Below, in pieces: positions 51,824 through 57,884 of a stretch of DNA of 57,884 bases. Source of the DNA: Alloalcanivorax xenomutans (GTDB lineage: Bacteria > Pseudomonadota > Gammaproteobacteria > Pseudomonadales > Alcanivoracaceae); contig NZ_OBMO01000026.1 in the NCBI RefSeq assembly GCF_900217905.1, positions 1-57,884 on the forward strand, given 5' to 3'. The translations under genes were made by a program, and so were the position numbers. The stretch's first letter is position 1. Every line of letters starts with the position of its first letter. Under the pieces are notes generated by a model. The model worked only from the letters and a program-made list of their open reading frames with translations, was not told the origin of the DNA and did no database searches.

Positions 51824-53215
51824 GTGGCCCTTCCCCTGCACCGCCAAACGCTGGCCCAGCGGGTCGCCGCCAGCATCGCCGAGCAGATCGCCGAGGGCGC
51901 GCTGCGCCAGGGCGACAAGCTCCCCTCCCTGCGCGAGTACACTCGTCTGCATGGCCATTCCAAGAACACCGTGATCACCGCCTACGAGTACCTCGCCGCG
52001 GAAGGGCTTATCGAGGCCAGACATGGCAAGGGCTTTTTTGTCTGCGCGCCACCGGAGAACAGTGACGACACCGGCCCCGAACCACCGCCTTACGCACGCG
52101 CTCTGGACACCATCTGGATGATGCGTCAGCAGTTCGTGCGCGAGCCTGGACATTCCCATTTGGGCGAAGGGTTTCCGCCGGTGGAATGGCTGATGGATAT
52201 GCGCCTGGACAAGTTCAGCCGCCAAGTGGTGCGCAGCGGCGTGGCCACACTGTTCCGTTACGGCGACCGACTGGGCAATATCAATTTGCGACAGCAACTG
52301 GTCAGAAAACTGGCCGGCTACGGCATCAGCACCACCATAGCGCAGATCGCCACGACCTTCGGCGCCAACCACGGCATGGACTTGGTGATCCGGCGGTTCG
52401 TCAAACCCGGAGATGCGGTGCTGGTGGAAAGTCCGGGTTATTACCCGCTGTTCGGCAAGTTGCAGCTTCAGGGCGCGCGCATGCTGCCGGTTACCCGCCA
52501 GGTGGACGGGCCCGACACCGAACAGCTGGCCCGGCTGCTGGCCAGAGAGAAGCCGCGCTTGTTCTTCATGCAGTCCGCCGGCCATAACCCCACCGGCACC
52601 GATCTTTCCACCGCCAAGGCGGAACGGATTCTGGCGCTGGCCAGACGCCATAATCTGATCGTGGTGGAAAACGATGCCATGGCGGATTTCAAACTCAGTT
52701 CCTGCACAAAACTGGCGGCCTTGGATCAACTCAAACGCACCCTTTATATCGGCAGCTTCTCCAAACCGGTTTCAGCGGCACTGCGGGTCGGTTTCATCGC
52801 CGGCGAGGAAGGGCTGATCAGTGAACTGGCGGACGTGAAAATGCTGTTGCACACCAGCGGTGCCGAGTATTCGGAAAGGCTGGTCAATATTATCCTGCGC
52901 GAAGGTCACTACCTGAGACATCTGGCGCGTCTGCAGAAACGGCTCAGGGAAGCCACCGAGCTAGGTTTGGCGGTACTCGATGAGCTCGGCGCGGAAGTGT
53001 TCCACCGCCCGGATCAGAGTCTCTATGTCTGGGCCCGCTTCCCCGGTATCGACGATGCCAATGAACTGACCCGGCGCTGTCTGGACAAAGGGGTGATGCT
53101 GGCACCGGGCTCGATCTTTTCCGTCGACAGAACAAAAATCGTGCCCTGGACCCGCCTCAACGTGGCTTACCTGGACGACCCGGCGTTCCGGGCCGCCCTG
53201 CTCGACGGCCTGTAG
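51824..53215 (+). CDS. MocR-type (GntR-HTH plus aminotransferase-fold) regulator
   Basis: 463 residues from a GTG at 51824. The N-terminal winged helix (residues 5-70) has G-D-K-L-P-S-L-R-E-Y and S-K-N-T-V-I-T-A-Y. A linker leads to a fold-type I aminotransferase domain, with the PLP lysine in G-S-F-S-K-P-V-S and the R-V-G-F-I segment after it. Members such as EnuR, GabR and PdxR use PLP and an amino compound as effectors. It lies between HMG-CoA reductase (divergent) and a DoeB-like gene (convergent), so its target could be either. Confidence 0.9.
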   Translation: MALPLHRQTLAQRVAASIAEQIAEGALRQGDKLPSLREYTRLHGHSKNTVITAYEYLAAEGLIEARHGKGFFVCAPPENSDDTGPEPPPYARALDTIWMMRQQFVREPGHSHLGEGFPPVEWLMDMRLDKFSRQVVRSGVATLFRYGDRLGNINLRQQLVRKLAGYGISTTIAQIATTFGANHGMDLVIRRFVKPGDAVLVESPGYYPLFGKLQLQGARMLPVTRQVDGPDTEQLARLLAREKPRLFFMQSAGHNPTGTDLSTAKAERILALARRHNLIVVENDAMADFKLSSCTKLAALDQLKRTLYIGSFSKPVSAALRVGFIAGEEGLISELADVKMLLHTSGAEYSERLVNIILREGHYLRHLARLQKRLREATELGLAVLDELGAEVFHRPDQSLYVWARFPGIDDANELTRRCLDKGVMLAPGSIFSVDRTKIVPWTRLNVAYLDDPAFRAALLDGL

Positions 53216-53248
53216 TCGCTAAAACCGCACGACGTTCCTTCACGCCGG

Positions 53249-54265
53249 TCAATCGAAGTTCTTCAGCGCCACCGCCAGCACCGCGAAGGTATCCCCCATG
53301 GCAACTCTGGCGGGGTGGCGGCGGCCGATCAGAATGCCGCTCACTGGCGCCCGGTATTCCACCGGCGCGGCACCGGTGCGCTCCATACTGTAGATTCTGG
53401 CGATCAGGTCACCGGCGCGGATTTCGTCTCCGAGGCCGACGCAAAACTCCAGCAATCCGGCGTTTTCGCTTTGCAGATAGTGGTCGTTATCGGGGATCTC
53501 CAGCATTCTGCTGGCGGATACCGGCGGATGCGGTTCTCCAGCCAGGACACCGGCGTAGCGAAGGACGTTCTCGACACCCCGCTCCGCCAGCGCCACGCTC
53601 TCCGGCGTGGACGTGCCGCCACCGCGCAGTTCGGTGCTGATAAAGACCTTGCCCTGATTCTCGACCACGGTGTCGAACAGCGCCGCGCCCTCCAGTTCCG
53701 ACATCAACAGCGTGTTGGGCGCGCCAAAGGCAAGAGCGCCTTCCAGACAACGGCGGGCCAGATCCTGGTCCGGCAACCGGTGGGTGGCGGCGAACGGCAG
53801 CAAATCCAGGGTGCGGCCGCCGGAATGAATATCCAGCACCACGTCGCTCAAAGGCACCAGATAACGGGTGAAGTAATCGGCGATACGCTCGGTCAGCGTG
53901 CCGCACGGGTCACCGGGGAAGGCTCGATTGAGATTGCCTTTATCGATGGGTGAGGTCCGGGTGCCATTCAGCGCCGCCGGATGGTTCATCATCGGCACGA
54001 TGATGACACGGCCGGCGATGTCCCTGGCTCGCAGCCGGTTGGCCAGTTTGATCAGGGCGGTGATCCCCTCGTATTCGTCGCCGTGATTACCTCCGGTGAG
54101 CAGCACCGTCGGCCCAGCGCCATTGCGCACCACGGCGATGGGGATCATCAGGCAGCCCCAGGCGGAATCATCGTGGGAGTGCGGCAGCTTGAGAAATCCA
54201 TGCTGCACCCCATCGCGGTGATAGTCCACGGTAGTGCTGATCGGGCTGTCTGGCAGATGCGACAT
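53249..54265 (-). CDS. DoeB-like N-acetyl-diaminobutyrate deacetylase (AspA/AstE family)
   Basis: 338 residues from the ATG at 54265 (GGAG 6 bases upstream). It is a zinc-dependent aspartoacylase/succinylglutamate desuccinylase fold, with the zinc motif G-G-N-H-G-D-E-Y-E-G, the central R-T-S-P-I-D-K-G-N-L-N-R and the second zinc His in L-D-I-H-S-G-G. The N-terminal I-S-T-T-V-D-Y-H-R-D-G-V-Q-H-G-F-L-K-L-P closely resembles DoeB of ectoine degradation. The partner doeA is not in the window, so the true substrate is open. Confidence 0.85.
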   Translation of the reverse strand: MSHLPDSPISTTVDYHRDGVQHGFLKLPHSHDDSAWGCLMIPIAVVRNGAGPTVLLTGGNHGDEYEGITALIKLANRLRARDIAGRVIIVPMMNHPAALNGTRTSPIDKGNLNRAFPGDPCGTLTERIADYFTRYLVPLSDVVLDIHSGGRTLDLLPFAATHRLPDQDLARRCLEGALAFGAPNTLLMSELEGAALFDTVVENQGKVFISTELRGGGTSTPESVALAERGVENVLRYAGVLAGEPHPPVSASRMLEIPDNDHYLQSENAGLLEFCVGLGDEIRAGDLIARIYSMERTGAAPVEYRAPVSGILIGRRHPARVAMGDTFAVLAVALKNFD

Positions 54266-54318
54266 AGGTTCTCCTCGTCCCGGGCGCCCATGACGGGCCA
54301 CCGGCTTTGCTCCTATAA

Positions 54319-55032
<714 letters not shown>

Positions 55033-55082
55033 AATCCCCGCCCTTATGTCTGGTCGATTGAGACCAACCGGAGGAGAACACC

Positions 55083-55346
55083 GTGGCCCGTGTAACCGTA
55101 GAAGATTGCCTGGAAAAGCTGGACAACCGCTTTGAGCTGGTACTGGTATCCAGCCGGCGCGCCCGTCAGCTGCAGACCGGCGGCAAAGAGCCGCGGGTGG
55201 CCTGGGAGAACGACAAGCCCACCGTGGTGGCCCTGCGCGAAATCGCCGATGGTCACGTGACCGGCGAAAGCCTGGATGCCGCCGCCCTGGAACACGACAG
55301 CGAGGTCGATGACCTGGCGCTGCTGACCCGTTCCTTCGGCGAATAA
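55083..55346 (+). CDS. rpoZ: RNA polymerase omega subunit
   Basis: An 87-residue small RNA polymerase subunit that helps beta-prime folding and forms part of a ppGpp-binding site. It begins [10 protein letters not shown] and includes [16 protein letters not shown] and [10 protein letters not shown], the family consensus. It lies just upstream of spoT. Confidence 0.97.
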   Translation: MARVTVEDCLEKLDNRFELVLVSSRRARQLQTGGKEPRVAWENDKPTVVALREIADGHVTGESLDAAALEHDSEVDDLALLTRSFGE

Positions 55347-55357
55347 CGCCGCTGCTC

Positions 55358-55392
55358 CGGCCGGGCACAGCCCCGGCCGCGCCTTTCTCTTT
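55358..55392 (+). terminator. Intrinsic terminator after rpoZ
   Basis: CGGCCGGG and CCCGGCCG form an 8-bp stem around a 6-base loop, followed by CGCCTTTCTCTTT. This should end much of the gmk-rpoZ transcript, leaving spoT with its own promoter in the 200 bases that follow. Confidence 0.7.
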
Positions 55393-55598
55393 GCCCCCGG
55401 TCTTTGCCCGCTTTTTCATAGTCTCCGCCTATCAAGGCAAAAAGCTTTGCCTTTTCAATGACTCACGGCAATAACGTAGACAAATTGTCGCGGCAAACCT
55501 TAAGCTAGGACTGTATACCGCATACCGCGATGATCAGCGCGGATGCATGACGCGTCCTTTGCATACATGGATTCGCCCTGGCGGCGTGATGAGAGCCC

Positions 55599-57707
55599 TT
55601 GTCCACCATCCATAACCTGGAAAAACGTTTGCGCAGCTACCTGACGGACGAGCAGATCGCCCCGGTGGTGCGCGCCTACTATTTCGCCGAGACCGCCCAC
55701 GAGGGCCAGTATCGACGGACCGGGGACCCATACATCACGCATCCGCTGGCGGTGGCCAACATTCTCACCGATATGCACATGGACCACGCCTCTCTGATGG
55801 CGGCCATGCTGCACGATGTGATCGAGGATACCGGCGTCTCCAAGGAACAGCTGGCGACGGAATTCAGCGAGGAGGTGGCGGAACTGGTCGACGGCGTCTC
55901 GAAAATCGCCCAGATCAAGTTCGAGTCCAAAGCGGAGCAGCAGGCGGAAAATCTGCGCAAGATGATTCTGGCGATGACGCGGGACATCCGCGTGATCCTG
56001 GTGAAACTCGCCGACCGTCTGCACAACATGCGCACGCTGCATGTGATGAACCCCGACAAACGCCGCCGTATCGCCACCGAAACCCTGGAGATCTACGCGC
56101 CAATCGCCTTCCGCCTGGGCATGTACAACATGCGCGTGGAGTACGAGGACCTGGCCTTCCACGCCATCCATCCGATGCGGGCCCGGCTGATCGGTCAGGC
56201 GGTGCGCTCCGCCCGGGGCAACCGCAAGGAGATCCTCTCGTCGATCAAGACCAGCATCGAACACTGCCTGCAGCAGGAAGGCATCGAGGCCCGGGTGCTG
56301 GGGCGTGAGAAGCACCTTTACAGCATCTACAACAAGATGAAAGAGCAGCACAAACCGTTCTCGGAAATCATGGACGTGTTTGGCTTCCGCATCATCGTCG
56401 ACCGCGTGGACACCTGCTACCGGGTGCTCGGCGCGGTGCACAACTACTTCATTCCCATCCCGGGCCGGTTCAAGGACTACGTGGCCATTCCCAAGGCCAA
56501 CGGCTACCAGTCCCTGCATACCACTCTGAAGGCCCACTCCGGGATTCCGCTGGAAATCCAGATCCGCACCGAGGAAATGGAAGCGATGGCCAACAACGGC
56601 ATCGCCGCCCACTGGCTGTACAAGACCGAGGAGAAACCTGGCTCGCCGACCCACACCCGGGCACAATCCTGGATGCAGCGGCTGCTGGAGATGCAGCAGA
56701 AAGCCGGTAACTCGATGGAGTTCATCGAGAACGTCAAAGTGGACCTTTTCCCCGACGAAGCCTACGTGTTCACGCCCAAAGGCGACATCAAGGAGCTCCC
56801 CGCCGGCGCCACTCCGGTGGACTTCGCCTACGCCGTGCACACCAAGGTGGGCAACCGTTGCGTGGCGGCCCGGGTGGACGGCAAGCTGGCGGCGCTGTCC
56901 ACGCCGCTGGAGTCCGGGCAAACGGTGAAGATCATCACCGCCCCCAACGCCACCCCCAATCCGGCCTGGCTCAACTTCGTCGTCACCGGCAAGGCCCGCT
57001 CCAACATTCGCCACTTCCTCAAGCAGCAGCGGCGGGAAGACGCCCGGGAACTGGGACAACGCCTGTTGGACAAGGCCCTGGCGGGCTACGAGAGCAGCCT
57101 TGAGCATCTGCCGGAAACGGTGATCCGCGCCGAGCTGGACAGCAACGATCAGCACAGCCTGGACGAGCTGCTGGAAGACATCGGCATGGGCAACCGGCTG
57201 GCGCCGCTGGTGGCCCGCAAGATGATGGGCAACCATGGTGAGGCCCGGCAGGAAGAGGACGACCGGCGGCCGCTGGCGATCCGTGGCAGCGAAGGCCTGA
57301 TGGTGACCTACGCCAAGTGCTGCTACCCGCTACCCGGCGATACCATCCTCGGGCATCTCAGTGCCGGACGGGGCATCGTGGTGCATCGCGATACCTGCAA
57401 GAATCTGCTGGCGGAGATGCGCAACGCGCCGGAAAAATGCATCGCTCTGAGCTGGGAGCGGGAGGCGGAGCAAGAATTCACCGCTGGCCTGCGCATTGAA
57501 CTGGTCAACAAGCGCGGCGTCCTCGCCACTCTGGCCAACAGCGTCACCGAGCAGGGCTCCAACATCGATACCATCGACATGTCCGACAAGGACCCCACGC
57601 TATCCCTTCTCAATGTCACTCTCACGGTGAAGGACCGCATCCACCTGGCGCGCATTATTAAACGCCTGCGTGTGCTGGATAACATCGTTCGCATTCAGCG
57701 TCTGTAA
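55599..57707 (+). CDS. spoT: Bifunctional (p)ppGpp synthetase/hydrolase SpoT
   Basis: A stringent-response enzyme of 702 residues from a TTG at 55599; an in-frame stop just upstream leaves no ATG near the expected start, and the TTG gives a canonical N-terminus. The HD hydrolase domain is intact (H-E-G-Q-Y-R-R-T-G-D-P-Y; M-L-H-D-V-I-E-D-T). The synthetase domain has R-F-K-D-Y-V-A-I-P-K, the R-x-K-D form of bifunctional enzymes. A TGS domain (F-T-P-K-G-D-I-K-E-L-P) and a C-terminal ACT domain follow. It is the last gene before the terminal repeat. Confidence 0.96.
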   Translation: MSTIHNLEKRLRSYLTDEQIAPVVRAYYFAETAHEGQYRRTGDPYITHPLAVANILTDMHMDHASLMAAMLHDVIEDTGVSKEQLATEFSEEVAELVDGVSKIAQIKFESKAEQQAENLRKMILAMTRDIRVILVKLADRLHNMRTLHVMNPDKRRRIATETLEIYAPIAFRLGMYNMRVEYEDLAFHAIHPMRARLIGQAVRSARGNRKEILSSIKTSIEHCLQQEGIEARVLGREKHLYSIYNKMKEQHKPFSEIMDVFGFRIIVDRVDTCYRVLGAVHNYFIPIPGRFKDYVAIPKANGYQSLHTTLKAHSGIPLEIQIRTEEMEAMANNGIAAHWLYKTEEKPGSPTHTRAQSWMQRLLEMQQKAGNSMEFIENVKVDLFPDEAYVFTPKGDIKELPAGATPVDFAYAVHTKVGNRCVAARVDGKLAALSTPLESGQTVKIITAPNATPNPAWLNFVVTGKARSNIRHFLKQQRREDARELGQRLLDKALAGYESSLEHLPETVIRAELDSNDQHSLDELLEDIGMGNRLAPLVARKMMGNHGEARQEEDDRRPLAIRGSEGLMVTYAKCCYPLPGDTILGHLSAGRGIVVHRDTCKNLLAEMRNAPEKCIALSWEREAEQEFTAGLRIELVNKRGVLATLANSVTEQGSNIDTIDMSDKDPTLSLLNVTLTVKDRIHLARIIKRLRVLDNIVRIQRL

Positions 57708-57745
57708 GGCTTTTCCCGCAGGCCCAACTACGCAACCGCTGTAGG

Positions 57746-57808
57746 AGCTTGCCTGCAAGCGAATATTATAAACCGCCTGAGTGAGCCCCATTCGCTTGCA
57801 GGCAAGCT
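57746..57808. repeat. REP-like palindromic pair
   Basis: AGCTTGCCTGCAAGCGAAT (57746-57764) and its complement (57790-57808) are perfect 19-bp arms 25 bases apart, immediately after spoT. The right arm lies within the terminal repeat, mirroring the arrangement at the start of the window. Confidence 0.85.
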
Positions 57809-57884
57809 TGTATGTTGGCGTGGCAAGTCGATAGTAGGCAGAGAGACTTGTCGGGGTGGCGGGACCTAGGCAGCTTCTGACCCC
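57789..57884. repeat. Right copy of the 96-bp terminal inverted repeat
   Basis: The exact reverse complement of bases 1-96. The inner 20 bases belong to the REP-like pair; the outer 76 bases are an unidentified sequence found only at the two ends of the window. Confidence 0.9.

Overview
The window reads as the chromosome of a gammaproteobacterium of the Pseudomonas/Alcanivorax type. It is GC-rich, and its core genes follow an order known from Pseudomonas: rpmG-rpmB-radC-coaBC-dut-algC-like-argB ... pyrE-rph-yicC ... gmk-rpoZ-spoT. REP-like palindromes resembling Pseudomonas REPs sit in many intergenic gaps. The genus assignment is inference. The two ends of the window are a perfect 96-bp inverted repeat, so this is probably a whole assembly contig that stops at a dispersed repeat on each side.

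Region 1 (1-6.5 kb): a small outer-membrane barrel protein, a small secreted protein preceded by a strongly folded leader or RNA, mutM, an orphan hyuA-type hydantoinase/oxoprolinase subunit, a fatty-acid desaturase, and a VapBC toxin-antitoxin pair with a palindromic operator. Region 2 (6.5-12.8 kb): a catabolic cluster with a TRAP transporter (dctM, dctQ, dctP), a family III CoA-transferase and a quinone-oxidoreductase-like MDR enzyme, transcribed away from a PcaR/PobR-type IclR regulator. A PcaR-like operator lies in the divergent gap.

Region 3 (12.8-24.6 kb): a Tad/Flp pilus locus on the minus strand (flp, tadE, rcpC, rcpA, tadZ, tadA, tadB, tadC, tadD, a DUF3613-like gene and two large tandem TadG-like genes). 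A perfect Crp/Vfr-type palindrome lies in front of flp. No prepilin peptidase (tadV) is present here.

Region 4 (25-36.4 kb): a ParDE-like module whose toxin is broken by a single-base frameshift, then core genes: ribosomal proteins L33 and L28, radC, coaBC (with a textbook LexA box touching its start codon), dut, an algC-position gene encoding a membrane-anchored phosphohexomutase homologue that has lost its catalytic motifs, argB, slmA, pyrE, rph and yicC.

Region 5 (36.4-54.3 kb): an accessory block between yicC and gmk. It holds a CzcCBA-type heavy-metal efflux operon, HipBA, a MarC transporter and a second TRAP/CoA-transferase cluster. That cluster also has two MaoC-fold hydratase halves and a class II HMG-CoA reductase whose catalytic and NAD-specificity residues match the mevalonate-degrading enzyme of Pseudomonas mevalonii position for position. 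A divergent MocR-type regulator and a DoeB-like deacetylase follow. This cluster is the best candidate for an undescribed system: uptake and breakdown of mevalonate, 3-hydroxy-3-methylglutarate or a related branched acid. Region 6 (54.4 kb to end): gmk, rpoZ and spoT, ending in the terminal repeat.
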